Below, in pieces: positions 18,084 through 26,882 of a stretch of DNA of 64,000 bases. The stretch covers positions 3,158,501 through 3,222,500 of the forward strand of contig NZ_CP042819.1 in NCBI RefSeq assembly GCF_008065155.1, given 5' to 3'. The notes below the pieces were generated by a model. The model searched no databases. It saw only the letters and a program-made list of their open reading frames with translations, and was not told where the DNA came from. The position numbers and the translations under genes were made by a program. This DNA comes from Octadecabacter sp. SW4 (lineage in GTDB: Bacteria > Pseudomonadota > Alphaproteobacteria > Rhodobacterales > Rhodobacteraceae). How positions within the stretch are numbered: position 1 is the first letter of the stretch; every line of letters starts with the position of its first letter.

Positions 18084-19271
18084 TCATGTCATGCTTAACA
18101 CGATCTTGAAGTGATCTGCCCAAGTGGGCGCGATCATCTTGTCATTGGGGCGACAATCCTGCTGCTCTGCGATCATCTTAACTATCTTTTCCCACTCATA
18201 ACTGCCTGTGACGTCTAGGTAAACGCCCCTGTCGCCGAGCACTTCGCGCCAGATGGCAAGATCGCCACAGATGACAGGCGTGCCCAGCACAGCTGCTTCG
18301 ACCGGAGGCAGGCCAAATCCTTCGGCAAATGAAGGGAACAGCATGGCGCGCGCGCCTTGGGTCAGAGCGGCAATCGCACCGTCGCTTAAACCCGGCATTT
18401 CCGTCACGCCCACGATACCCGTATCGAGGCGGGCAAACACATCTTCATTCTGCCAGCCGCGGCTGCCGCAGATGAACAACTGCGGTGCATCTGCGCCCAA
18501 CCTCTCCCAGATATCCAGCAACAGCGCTTGGTTCTTGCGCGGTTCGATCGTCCCGACGGTAATAAAATATGGGCGCGACAGGTCGACCCCTTTGGGAAGG
18601 GCCGCCGGATCGGGGGCCGCCAGATCAACACCCAGATGCGCCACGACCTCGACGCCGTTGGTGGTCCCGACATGCGCGTGAAACCTGCCGCGCGTGTCTT
18701 GCGAGTTGAAAATCACGCGGTCCGCAAATTCGACCGTCGCCGCGATCTTGCGCGTGAAGGTTTCCTTTACACTGGCGCGCTGGTACTGTGGAAAATCAAT
18801 CGGGATCATGTCATGGATCAGCACGTTGATCCTGCTACCCCTAAGCGCCTTGATCGGCGCAAGCGTGCGACGGGTCAGATTGCTGTGGGCCACGGCATAG
18901 TAATCGACGCCGCCTTGAAACTGTCGCAGCATCCTTGCCAGACCAAACCGCCCGCACCGAGCGACAGAAACACGGCGCGCAAGGGTCAAGGCGGCCTGCT
19001 GATGACGCGACAGACGGTAAGACAGGCGCGCAAAGGTGTTCGCGTGGCCCCAGTCACCGGACTGCGTCGCGTTCAGGATTGCGGCCATACCAACACGATC
19101 CACCAACAGATATCCGACCGACGTGCGGATCAACCCAAAGGCAGGCCGATCATCTGCCAAAAAGCGGCGCAGATAAGCCAGCTCGACCCGATCAACCCCG
19201 GTCAGGACACGCCCGGCACGCGACAATAGCCGCGAAAGATTCAGCAAGCGGGGTTTTGGATTCCGGTCCAA
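18084..19271 (-). CDS. Glycosyltransferase family 4 (GT-B fold)
   Basis: A 395-residue retaining GT-B enzyme. The C-terminal half carries the donor-binding features of group 1 transferases: a TIEPRKNQALLLDIW segment, CGSRGWQNED, and the EX7E motif within FPSFAEGFGLPPVEA, followed by GTPVICGD. The N-terminus begins with LLNLSRLLSRAGRVLTGVDRVE, seen in transferases that build capsule- or O-antigen-like chains. It lies 6 bp after galU and may use UDP-glucose made by it, though that is only an inference from position. There is no membrane segment. Confidence 0.88.
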   Translation of the reverse strand: MDRNPKPRLLNLSRLLSRAGRVLTGVDRVELAYLRRFLADDRPAFGLIRTSVGYLLVDRVGMAAILNATQSGDWGHANTFARLSYRLSRHQQAALTLARRVSVARCGRFGLARMLRQFQGGVDYYAVAHSNLTRRTLAPIKALRGSRINVLIHDMIPIDFPQYQRASVKETFTRKIAATVEFADRVIFNSQDTRGRFHAHVGTTNGVEVVAHLGVDLAAPDPAALPKGVDLSRPYFITVGTIEPRKNQALLLDIWERLGADAPQLFICGSRGWQNEDVFARLDTGIVGVTEMPGLSDGAIAALTQGARAMLFPSFAEGFGLPPVEAAVLGTPVICGDLAIWREVLGDRGVYLDVTGSYEWEKIVKMIAEQQDCRPNDKMIAPTWADHFKIVLSMT

Positions 19272-19277
19272 CGGGAC

Positions 19278-20171
19278 CTACTGCGCAGCCTGACGCATCG
19301 ACATCATCTCGGCCAGATACTGGCCGAATTCTTCACGCAGGTCTTCGCGGGCTAGGCCGAACGCCACGGTCGCCTGCAAGAACCCGGCCTTGGACCCGCA
19401 ATCAAACCGCTGGCCACGGAACCGGAACCCATAAACATCGCGATCCTGTGCGATTTCTTCGGCAATAGCGTCGGTTAGCTGAATTTCACCGCCCGTGCCG
19501 GATTTGATCCGGTTAAGGTTTTGCATGATTTTCGGGGTCAGGATGTAGCGGCCGATAACGGCCAGATTCGATGGCGCCTCGTCTGCCGGGGGCTTTTCAA
19601 CCATACCCTTGACCGACACCATGCCACCCATGTCTTCCCTAATGTCCAGCATACCGTAAGATGATGCCTTGTCCTGCGGCACTTCCATCGCGGCGACCAT
19701 GCAGCCGCCGGTTTCAGCGTGCGCCTCGACCATCTGCTGCAGACAGGGCGTTTCCGCCGCGATCACATCGTCAGGCAGGATCACGGCAAAGGGTTCGTTA
19801 CCCACCAGACGGCGCGCACACCAGACGGCGTGACCAAGACCCAGCGCCTTGTGCTGGCGGATATAGGCAATCGCGCCGCTGTCCATGTTTGTTGTCTTAA
19901 GAGTCTCCAGCAGGTCGCTCTTGCCCTTTTTACGCAGCGTATTCTCAAGCTCGGGAGAGTGGTCAAAATAGTCTTCCAACGCGGATTTTCCGCGTGACGT
20001 GACAAAAATGAATTCCTTGATGCCGGCCGCGCGGGCTTCATCAATGGCGTATTGAATGAGTGGACGGTCCACCAACGTCATGATTTCCTTGGGCACGGAT
20101 TTCGTCGCGGGCAGGAAGCGTGTCCCCAACCCGGCCACAGGGAAGATTGCCTTGGTTACTTTCTTTTTCAT
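19278..20171 (-). CDS. galU: UTP-glucose-1-phosphate uridylyltransferase
   Basis: GalU makes UDP-glucose from UTP and glucose-1-phosphate in the cytoplasm, the glucose donor for surface polysaccharides and trehalose or galactose metabolism. The 297-residue product shows the nucleotidyltransferase signature FPVAGLGTRFLPATKSVPKEIM split over residues 9-30, YAIDEARAAGI and the lysine-containing VEKPPADEAPS segment. I prefer the ATG at 20171; a GTG four codons upstream (20183) is possible. It begins the galU - GT4 - GT2/92 - GT14 - sulfotransferase run and probably has its own promoter at 20215-20243. Confidence 0.96.
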   Translation of the reverse strand: MKKKVTKAIFPVAGLGTRFLPATKSVPKEIMTLVDRPLIQYAIDEARAAGIKEFIFVTSRGKSALEDYFDHSPELENTLRKKGKSDLLETLKTTNMDSGAIAYIRQHKALGLGHAVWCARRLVGNEPFAVILPDDVIAAETPCLQQMVEAHAETGGCMVAAMEVPQDKASSYGMLDIREDMGGMVSVKGMVEKPPADEAPSNLAVIGRYILTPKIMQNLNRIKSGTGGEIQLTDAIAEEIAQDRDVYGFRFRGQRFDCGSKAGFLQATVAFGLAREDLREEFGQYLAEMMSMRQAAQ

Positions 20172-20214
20172 CGCGCCACCCACTCACTAGCCCCGATGCC
20201 TTCGGGATCGTTTG

Positions 20215-20243
20215 GTTAATCTTAACACGGAAACCCCCGTCAA
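20215..20243 (-). promoter_or_regulatory. Possible galU promoter
   Basis: On the minus strand TTGACG (20243-20238) and ATTAAC (20220-20215) are spaced by 17 bases, 44 bases before the galU start. The -10 is weak. The 120-bp gap between the upstream glycosyltransferase stop and galU holds no gene. Confidence 0.35.
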
Positions 20244-20291
20244 AAGAATGACCAATCCCCATAATCGGCGGGGAAAATCCGGTCATAGTTG

Positions 20292-21524
20292 TCAATCCGC
20301 ACCGCTCCGCACGGGCGCAACGCGATTAACCTCGCGTTTCAGGCGGCTTTTCCAACGGTAAGGCCACCAGATACGATCACTGCGCAGCGACCGTCCGAAC
20401 AACCCGCCGCACTGTTCCCAGTAGCCATCCTGATGAAAGCCGACCCTGTGATAACGCGCAGAAGTGGAGAACAGGTAAAGACTGACAATCGCGCCATCCT
20501 GCACGGCGCGCACGGCATCGGCGCGCCGTTCACGCCAGTTCCAGCGCCGCGCCGACAGCACCATATGGCCTTTGGCCTGCACGGTTGGCGCAAACGCAAG
20601 GAAGGGCGATTGCGGGGGGGGAAGCTGGGTCAGCGTTGCAAGGTCGCGCGATTCCGCCTCGGCGCAGCCTTTGTCAAAACCGCGCATCAGGCGCGTCACA
20701 TCGCCTGGCATCAGATTGCCCGCGATCATGTGACGAAGCAGCCGTTTGCGTTGCTGCGCGCGCTCCATAGCAACAACACCGGAATGATCCGCATTGGGCG
20801 CATTGCGACGCAAGAACACCACAAGACTTGCGCCGATGTGGGTCAAATCCTTGGGCGCCCGATTGGCGGCGCGATAGGCACTGGCCGCGAACCCGTGATG
20901 CACCTGCGCGCGCGGCGCAATCGCAGTGCTGGCTTGGGTTGCGGCAAGGCGCATGTTCAGATCGCTTTCGTCCAGATAGAACGCGTATTCTGGATCGAAC
21001 CCGCCAAGCCGCGCCAGAACGTCGCGCCGAAACGCCATGTTCGTGCCTTCGGTCTTGATCCCGCGCGTCGGCGTGCCTTGCAACAGGGTCGGGCGGGTCT
21101 CATCGATCGCAATCGGGGCCGAACTGCCATCGGGGCGAATATCGCGGGCTTTCCACTGGAAACTGATGCCGTTGCGCCCGATGACAAAACCACCCACAGC
21201 GCTGACAGCCGCATCACCAAAGGGCGCCACCAGGTAGGACAGCCACGTGGGTTCGGGCACGGCATCATCGTCGATGAAAGCAACAATCTTGCCGGCGGCC
21301 TGCGCAATGCCAAGGTTGCGGGCCTGCGAGATATTCGGCGCGTCAAAGGCAACCGTCTTGATCCGGTCAGCCAACCCGTCAACGGCTTTCAGCCCCTCGC
21401 GGTCCGCAACGACGATCACCTCGAAATGCGGATAACGCAGTTGGCTGATACCCATCAGGCACAAACGCAAAGCATCGGGGCGGCCACGGCTGACAACGAC
21501 AATGCTGACGTTTTCTGCGCTCAC
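20292..21524 (-). CDS. Glycosyltransferase family 2
   Basis: A 410-residue GT-A glycosyltransferase. It begins with the family text VSIVVVSRGRPDALRLCL, has the metal-binding FIDDDAVPEP triad region, and the acceptor-side NMAFRRDVLARLGGFD and DESDLNM segments. The C-terminal 150 residues are a less typical basic extension ending in Arg- and Lys-rich sequence. I chose the GTG at 21524: it overlaps the kdsB stop as GTGA and follows a G-rich site, whereas any earlier start would lie deep inside kdsB. Position next to kdsB suggests, without proving, that it acts on an LPS-core or Kdo-containing glycan. Confidence 0.85.
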   Translation of the reverse strand: MSAENVSIVVVSRGRPDALRLCLMGISQLRYPHFEVIVVADREGLKAVDGLADRIKTVAFDAPNISQARNLGIAQAAGKIVAFIDDDAVPEPTWLSYLVAPFGDAAVSAVGGFVIGRNGISFQWKARDIRPDGSSAPIAIDETRPTLLQGTPTRGIKTEGTNMAFRRDVLARLGGFDPEYAFYLDESDLNMRLAATQASTAIAPRAQVHHGFAASAYRAANRAPKDLTHIGASLVVFLRRNAPNADHSGVVAMERAQQRKRLLRHMIAGNLMPGDVTRLMRGFDKGCAEAESRDLATLTQLPPPQSPFLAFAPTVQAKGHMVLSARRWNWRERRADAVRAVQDGAIVSLYLFSTSARYHRVGFHQDGYWEQCGGLFGRSLRSDRIWWPYRWKSRLKREVNRVAPVRSGAD

Positions 21525-22321
21525 ACTGCCCCCATCTGCTGTAACATCGCCTCGATCCGCGGCACATCTTCGGGGTTGTTCAGCTCCCAGAACTGGCGGC
21601 CACGCGCCACGACCTCGACGCAAAGCATATGCGCGCCGCGTTCAAGAAACCGGAGCTGCTCCAACCCTTCAAGCTGCTCAAGCGGTCCAGCCGCCCAACG
21701 GGGATAGGCCGCAAGCGCCGAGGGGCGATAAGCATAGACGCCAACGTGATGAAACACGGGCGTTTCATCAGTATCGGCGTAGGTCTTGCCGGTATAGGGA
21801 ATAACCTCTTTCGAAAAATAAAGTGCGTTGTGATCAGCCCCGAACACGGCCGTTGTGCCACCAACACGCCCCGCGCGACGGTCCTCGAGAAACCCGTTCA
21901 AGGCACGCCCTTCGGTGCGCAACACAGGCGTTGCAACTTCGGCGACCGGGTGCACGCGCAAGGCACTGACAAGATCTTCGACAAACCATGCGGGCGTCAG
22001 AGGGGCATCGCCCTGCAAGTTGACAATCACATCATAGCCGCCACCCAAGGCATCATAGGCTTCGGCGCAGCGTTCGGTCCCGTTTTGACAGTCTTGGGAT
22101 GTCATCACGACATCGGCGCCGAACGCCTCGCTCGCCGCCTTGATGCGATCGTCATCGGTGGCCACCACCACACGATCCACGCCCTGCACCGACATCGCCG
22201 CCTCCCACGAACGTTTGATCAGGCTTTTGGCCTGACCGTCCGCACCGCGCAATTCGACCAAGGGCTTGCCCGGATAACGGGTGCTGGCATAGCGGGCGGG
22301 AATGACGATCAGGGTGCCCAT
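21521..22321 (-). CDS. kdsB: 3-deoxy-manno-octulosonate cytidylyltransferase (CMP-Kdo synthetase)
   Basis: KdsB activates Kdo with CTP to CMP-Kdo in the cytoplasm before its transfer to lipid A or capsule. The 266-residue product has the family N-terminus VIPARYASTRYPGKPLVEL, the VVVATDDDRI segment, NLQGDAPLT for nucleotide and Mg binding, and HVGVYAYRPSALAAY. A KpsU-type capsule paralogue would look the same, but no second copy is visible here. It is coupled to the downstream GT2 gene by a GTGA overlap and follows cysQ by one base, so cysQ-kdsB-GT2 form one unit. Confidence 0.94.
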   Translation of the reverse strand: MGTLIVIPARYASTRYPGKPLVELRGADGQAKSLIKRSWEAAMSVQGVDRVVVATDDDRIKAASEAFGADVVMTSQDCQNGTERCAEAYDALGGGYDVIVNLQGDAPLTPAWFVEDLVSALRVHPVAEVATPVLRTEGRALNGFLEDRRAGRVGGTTAVFGADHNALYFSKEVIPYTGKTYADTDETPVFHHVGVYAYRPSALAAYPRWAAGPLEQLEGLEQLRFLERGAHMLCVEVVARGRQFWELNNPEDVPRIEAMLQQMGAV

Positions 22322-22322
22322 G

Positions 22323-23120
22323 TTACGCCTGCTTCAGGTCAACGCCGGGGGCATAGGCGATAAAAAACGGGTTCGCGAAACCCGCTTTGCCATAGGCAAG
22401 CGTTTCGTGATTATCAAAGCGCACAACATGGCCGCCTGCACCAGTAAGAACAGCGTGCCCAGCGGCGGTGTCCCATTCCATTGTGCGGCCGACGCGCGGA
22501 TAAATATCAGCCTCGCCCGTAGCGATCAGACAGAATTTCAGGGACGAGCCTGCACTTTTCATATCCTTGACGGCGTATTTGTTGATGTAGTCGTCCGTGG
22601 CCTGATCACGGTGCGATTTTGACGCGACAACCATCAATGCCGCGTTATCGGGCGATGACACGCTGATCGGCGCAGTCGGGCCGGGGGTATCCTTGGCGAA
22701 AGCGCCGGTTTCTTCGACGGATTGGCCGTCGGGAAGGGTGTAGAACAGGCGCCCCTTGGCGGGTGCATAGACCACGCCGCGCACAGGCACACCGTCAACG
22801 ACATAAGCAATGTTCACGGTAAAATCGCCACGGCGATGGACGAACTCCTTGGTTCCATCCAGCGGATCAACAATCAAAAAGGTGCTGGCGCTTTGCGCAT
22901 GAGTCGCGGCCTGTTCCTCGGTCACGAGTGTCACCTCTGGAAAGGCGGCGCGCAAACCCGCAGAAATGATCTCGTCCGCTGCTTCGTCGGCAGCGGTGAC
23001 GGGGCTCTCATCGCTCTTGGTCTTCACTTCGAAATCGGGGCCATTATAGATCTCCATGATCTTGTCGCCCGCTTCCAGGGAAAGACGGCGCATCACCCGG
23101 CCCAGCTTGTCAAAATCCAT
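22323..23120 (-). CDS. cysQ: 3'(2'),5'-bisphosphate nucleotidase
   Basis: CysQ hydrolyses 3'-phosphoadenosine 5'-phosphate (PAP), the toxic by-product of sulfotransferases and of PAPS reduction, to AMP. The 265-residue product is a Li-sensitive inositol monophosphatase-type enzyme: VTEEQ carries a metal ligand, DPLDGTKEF is the central metal-binding motif, and WDTAAGHAVLTGAGG is the C-terminal WDxAAG motif. Members can also hydrolyse inositol phosphates, so substrate is inferred. Its presence beside kdsB and upstream of a sulfotransferase-like gene makes PAP removal after glycan sulfation a good hypothesis. Confidence 0.93.
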   Translation of the reverse strand: MDFDKLGRVMRRLSLEAGDKIMEIYNGPDFEVKTKSDESPVTAADEAADEIISAGLRAAFPEVTLVTEEQAATHAQSASTFLIVDPLDGTKEFVHRRGDFTVNIAYVVDGVPVRGVVYAPAKGRLFYTLPDGQSVEETGAFAKDTPGPTAPISVSSPDNAALMVVASKSHRDQATDDYINKYAVKDMKSAGSSLKFCLIATGEADIYPRVGRTMEWDTAAGHAVLTGAGGHVVRFDNHETLAYGKAGFANPFFIAYAPGVDLKQA

Positions 23121-23167
23121 GCCTTTGGTTCCTCATGTGGCCACACAAACACCCCACGGCCTTGTTA

Positions 23168-23196
23168 TTGAAAAAAGGGGGCAATCCCCTTATGGT
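23168..23196 (+). promoter_or_regulatory. Sigma-70 type promoter for the ABC-2 permease operon
   Basis: TTGAAA (23168-23173) and TATGGT (23191-23196) are spaced by 17 bases, 66 bases before the permease ATG. The spacer contains a small inverted repeat (AAGGGG, five bases, CCCCTT, 23175-23191). The divergent cysQ starts at 23120. Confidence 0.5.
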
Positions 23197-23262
23197 CCTG
23201 TGCTAAGAGATCGGCAAGATTTTCGTGCCAAACAGAGGCACAGCGGCAAAGGCAGGCCCACA

Positions 23263-24084
23263 ATGTTTGAAGACACACGACCAGTCACAAGGTCACGCAC
23301 GGCCTTTTCCATGCTGGGGCTGATCTACCACAGCATCGTGCGCGATATCCGCAAGGATAGCAGCAATGCGCTTGTCGGGCTGTTGATGAACATGATGCAA
23401 ACGATCGTCTTTGTGGCGGCGTTCTATTTCATGTTTTCGGTGCTGGGGCTCAAGGGCAGCGCGATCCGCGGTGATTTCCTGCTTTATATCATGTCAGGCA
23501 TTTTTCTATTCCTGACCCATACCAAAGCCATGACAGCCGTGTTCCGCTCTGAAGGGCCATCCTCGGCGATGATGAAACACGCGCCGATGAACACGATCAT
23601 CGCGATCACGGCTGCCGCACTCAGTTCGCTTTACATTCAGGTGCTGTCGATGGCGGCGGTGCTGTTCGTCTACCACGTAGCGATCACGCCGGTTTACATC
23701 GACAAGCCAATCGGCGCTTTTGGCGCCCTCTTGCTGGCGTGGTTTTCGGGCGTCGCTGTCGGCGTGATCTTTCTGTCGCTCAAACCTTGGCTGCCCGGGT
23801 TCACGCAGATCGCGTCGTCGATCTATGCACGCGCCAACATGATCGCATCGGGCAAGATGTTTGTGGCCAATTCACTGCCAAGCACGATGCTCCCGTTGTT
23901 CGATTGGAACCCGCTGTTTCACAGCATCGATCAGTCGCGCGGCTTCGTCTTTATCAACTACAATCCGCACTATAGCTCGATCAGCTATCCTGTGACCGTC
24001 AGCGTTGTCTTGATCATGATCGGCATGATGCTGGAGTTCTACACACGCAAGAACGCATCCATCAGCTGGGAAGCGGCACGGTGA
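23263..24084 (+). CDS. ABC-2 type polysaccharide-export permease without adjacent ATPase
   Basis: The 273-residue product has six hydrophobic segments and the layout of KpsM/Wzm-like ABC-2 permeases, which move capsule or O-antigen chains across the inner membrane. The N-terminal text AFSMLGLIYHSIVRDIR resembles the amphipathic entry helix of that family. The start at 23263 has a GGCAGG site nearby; longer readings enter the cysQ region. No ATP-binding partner is found next to it: lptB serves LPS, and the other ABC genes in the window are complete peptide or exporter systems. It overlaps the next gene as GTGA. The cargo is unknown; the glycan genes just upstream are the obvious candidates. 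Confidence 0.8.
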   Translation: MFEDTRPVTRSRTAFSMLGLIYHSIVRDIRKDSSNALVGLLMNMMQTIVFVAAFYFMFSVLGLKGSAIRGDFLLYIMSGIFLFLTHTKAMTAVFRSEGPSSAMMKHAPMNTIIAITAAALSSLYIQVLSMAAVLFVYHVAITPVYIDKPIGAFGALLLAWFSGVAVGVIFLSLKPWLPGFTQIASSIYARANMIASGKMFVANSLPSTMLPLFDWNPLFHSIDQSRGFVFINYNPHYSSISYPVTVSVVLIMIGMMLEFYTRKNASISWEAAR

Positions 24085-24710
24085 TCTGGCGCCTGTGCGC
24101 CGCCTTGTGCCTTTGGGCAACGGCGGCTTGGGCGGAAACTACTAACTTTCCCGCCCTATATGATGTGTCAGGGGTGGCCAGCGATGATGTTCTCAATATC
24201 CGCAGCGCCCCGGAGGCGTCGTCAGACATCATCGCAACCTTGCAACACGATGCCAAGGGCATTGAGGTTGTCGGAACGGACGACGCCAAAGACTGGGCCA
24301 TCGTCAATGCGGGGGAACAAGCGGGCTGGGTGTCTTTGGCCTATCTGCGACTGGTGCCTGACGCGATGTGGACAAATATGTCATCACCCTTGGCCTGCTA
24401 CGGAACAGAACCGTTTTGGGATGTTATGCTAACCCCGCGCGCACCGTCGACGCTTACCCTCAACGCGGACGCCTACGGTCCCATGATCCCGGTCTGGGAA
24501 AGCGGCGCCTGGGGTAATCCGCTGCGCATGATCCTGCGCCACGACATCCCCGATGGGGAGATCGTCAGCTATATCGAGGCAGAGTCATGCAATGACGGCA
24601 TGTCGGACCGTGAATTTGGCCTGAGCCTGCGCATGATCATTGACGGGTCCGAGGGTGGCTTGCGCGATGGTGCGGTCTTGCGTGGCTGTTGTTCGATCGC
24701 AGAACGCTAG
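24081..24710 (+). CDS. Secreted SH3-domain protein with C-terminal conserved domain
   Basis: A 209-residue exported protein with a signal peptide (cleaved near AWA, residue 18). Residues 26-90 form a bacterial SH3 domain (DVLNIRSAPEASSDIIATL, GWVSLAYLRL) of the kind that binds peptidoglycan or peptide stems. The C-terminal half begins with CYGTEPFWDVML, a pattern found in small uncharacterised COG3650-like periplasmic proteins, and holds several cysteines. The GTG start overlaps the permease stop, so translation is coupled. The coupling hints at a role in the envelope, but the function is unknown. Confidence 0.82.
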   Translation: MIWRLCAALCLWATAAWAETTNFPALYDVSGVASDDVLNIRSAPEASSDIIATLQHDAKGIEVVGTDDAKDWAIVNAGEQAGWVSLAYLRLVPDAMWTNMSSPLACYGTEPFWDVMLTPRAPSTLTLNADAYGPMIPVWESGAWGNPLRMILRHDIPDGEIVSYIEAESCNDGMSDREFGLSLRMIIDGSEGGLRDGAVLRGCCSIAER

Positions 24711-24770
24711 ACAGAACCGACACCGAACTGCCACTTCTGCAAAATTGGCGAAAATGCTGTGCTGGCATAG

Positions 24771-24799
24771 GTTGCAGCGCCCCAAACCCATCCCTATAT
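24771..24799 (+). promoter_or_regulatory. RpoH (heat-shock sigma) type promoter of dnaK
   Basis: GTTG (24771-24774), an 18-base spacer, then CCTATAT (24793-24799) fits the alphaproteobacterial RpoH pattern CTTG-N17/18-CYTATNT except for the first base. It lies 108 bases before the dnaK ATG. I see no CIRCE inverted repeat. The rest of the 197-bp gap is leader. Confidence 0.6.
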
Positions 24800-24907
24800 A
24801 CCCCAGTGATCCGCGAGACGGGCTTGCCCCCTATCGCATTAACTATCGGGCGCGGATGCCGGAACGGGTCCGCTCCGCTCAAACTGCCTTAAGAAGGGAT
24901 TTGAAAC

Positions 24908-26809
24908 ATGGCCAAAGTCATCGGTATTGACCTCGGAACCACCAACTCTTGCGTTGCCATCATGGATGGCTCCAAACCGCGCGTTGTCGAAAACTCGGAA
25001 GGTGCGCGCACAACGCCGTCGATCGTCGCCTTTACCGACGATGAACGCCTTGTCGGCCAGTCGGCCAAACGTCAGGCTGTCACGAACCCCGAAAACACCG
25101 TCTTTGGTGTCAAGCGCCTGATCGGACGTCGCTTTGACGATGCAGATCTGGCCAAGGACAAAAAGAACATGCCGTTTAACGTAATTGACGGCGGAAATGG
25201 CGATGCCTGGGTTGAAGCCAAGGGCGAAAAATACTCTCCCAGCCAGATTTCCGCTTTCATCCTCGGCAAGATGAAAGAAACCGCCGAAAGCTATCTTGGC
25301 GAAGAAGTGACGCAGGCCGTCATCACGGTGCCTGCCTACTTTAACGATGCCCAGCGTCAGGCCACCAAGGACGCCGGCAAGATCGCCGGCCTTGAAGTGC
25401 TGCGCATCATCAACGAACCAACAGCCGCCGCGCTGGCCTATGGTCTTGATAAGACCGAAACGCACACCATCGCGGTTTATGACCTTGGTGGTGGCACGTT
25501 CGATGTGACCATTCTGGAAATCGACGACGGGTTGTTCGAAGTGAAGTCCACCAACGGTGATACGTTCCTTGGTGGTGAAGACTTTGACATGCGCATCGTC
25601 AACTATCTGGCCGAGCAGTTCAAGAAAGAGAACGGCGTTGACCTGACCAAGGACAAGATGGCCCTCCAGCGTCTGAAAGAAGCTGCTGAAAAGGCCAAGA
25701 TCGAGCTGTCTTCGTCCAGCCAGACCGAAATCAACCAGCCGTTTATTTCGATGGACGGCGCATCCGGTCAGCCGTTGCACCTTGTTGTGAAACTGACCCG
25801 CGCCAAGCTGGAAAGCCTTGTGGGCGATCTGATCAAGGCCTCGATCAAGCCATGCCAAGCCGCGTTGAAAGACGCTGGCCTGTCGATCAACGACATCGAC
25901 GAAGTTGTCTTGGTTGGCGGGATGACCCGCATGCCAAAGGTGATCGAAGAAGTGACCAAGTTCTTTGGCAAAGAGCCGAACAAGGGCGTGAACCCGGATG
26001 AAGTCGTCGCGATGGGTGCCGCCATTCAGGCCGGTGTTCTTCAAGGCGACGTCAAGGATGTGGTTCTGCTGGACGTCACGCCACTGTCGCTTGGGATTGA
26101 AACGCTGGGTGGTGTGTTCACCCGTCTGATCGACCGCAACACGACGATCCCGACGAAAAAGTCGCAGATTTTCAGCACGGCCGAAGACAACCAGAACGCG
26201 GTGACAATCCGGGTATTCCAGGGTGAACGCGAAATGGCGCAGGACAACAAGATGCTGGGCCAGTTCAATCTTGAAGATATCCCGCCCGCACCACGTGGTC
26301 TGCCCCAGATCGAAGTGACCTTTGATATTGACGCCAACGGCATTGTGTCGGTAGGCGCATCCGACAAGGGCACCGGCAAAGAGCAAAAGATCACGATCCA
26401 GGCCTCGGGCGGTCTGTCGGACGAAGACATCGAAGCGATGGTCAAGGACGCCGAGGCAAACGCCGACGCCGACAAGGAACGCCGCGAGATGGTCGAGGCC
26501 CGCAACCAGGCGGAAAGCCTGATCCATTCGACCGAAAAATCGGTTGAGGAACACAGCGACAAGGTTGATCCGACAACGATCGAAGCGATCGAACTGGCTG
26601 TTGCCGCCCTCAAGGACGACCTCGAAGGCGACGCCACTGCCGACAAGATCAAGTCGGGTATCCAGAACGTGACCGAAGCTGCCATGAAGCTGGGCGAGGC
26701 AATCTACAAGGCCAGCCAAGACGAAGCCGGCGAAGAAGGCCCCGAGAACGTGGACGACGATATCGTCGATGCCGACTTCGAAGACCTTGATGGCGACAAG
26801 CGCGACTAA
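24908..26809 (+). CDS. dnaK: Chaperone DnaK (Hsp70)
   Basis: The main ATP-dependent Hsp70 chaperone, acting with DnaJ and GrpE on unfolded proteins in the cytoplasm. The 633-residue product has the ATPase domain (1-385; [12 protein letters not shown] at the start, [28 protein letters not shown]), the [10 protein letters not shown] linker-side motif and a substrate-binding domain followed by a lid that ends with an acidic tail. Length is normal. The start has an AAGAAGGG ribosome site. A long open frame on the opposite strand is a shadow of its codon pattern. Regulated most likely by RpoH from the promoter upstream. Confidence 0.99.
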   Translation: MAKVIGIDLGTTNSCVAIMDGSKPRVVENSEGARTTPSIVAFTDDERLVGQSAKRQAVTNPENTVFGVKRLIGRRFDDADLAKDKKNMPFNVIDGGNGDAWVEAKGEKYSPSQISAFILGKMKETAESYLGEEVTQAVITVPAYFNDAQRQATKDAGKIAGLEVLRIINEPTAAALAYGLDKTETHTIAVYDLGGGTFDVTILEIDDGLFEVKSTNGDTFLGGEDFDMRIVNYLAEQFKKENGVDLTKDKMALQRLKEAAEKAKIELSSSSQTEINQPFISMDGASGQPLHLVVKLTRAKLESLVGDLIKASIKPCQAALKDAGLSINDIDEVVLVGGMTRMPKVIEEVTKFFGKEPNKGVNPDEVVAMGAAIQAGVLQGDVKDVVLLDVTPLSLGIETLGGVFTRLIDRNTTIPTKKSQIFSTAEDNQNAVTIRVFQGEREMAQDNKMLGQFNLEDIPPAPRGLPQIEVTFDIDANGIVSVGASDKGTGKEQKITIQASGGLSDEDIEAMVKDAEANADADKERREMVEARNQAESLIHSTEKSVEEHSDKVDPTTIEAIELAVAALKDDLEGDATADKIKSGIQNVTEAAMKLGEAIYKASQDEAGEEGPENVDDDIVDADFEDLDGDKRD

Positions 26810-26824
26810 GCGCAGGTGAACAAT

Positions 26825-26857
26825 AAGACCGGCCCGCAGCACTGCCGGGCCGGTCTT
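26825..26857 (+). terminator. Strong hairpin between dnaK and dnaJ
   Basis: A perfect 12-bp stem, AAGACCGGCCCG (26825-26836) with CGGGCCGGTCTT (26846-26857), closes a nine-base loop 15 bases after the dnaK stop. Only a short T-rich end (TCTTTGCCTT) follows, so it may be a partial terminator or an RNA stabiliser that sets dnaK above dnaJ. Confidence 0.65.
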
Positions 26858-26882
26858 TGCCTTCCCAAGGGAACACAAAGTC

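Noticed and set aside
23175-23191. Hairpin AAGGGG-5-CCCCTT followed on the minus strand by T residues, as a cysQ leader terminator
   Set aside because: The stem is only six pairs and lies in the spacer of a better plus-strand promoter; too weak to call.
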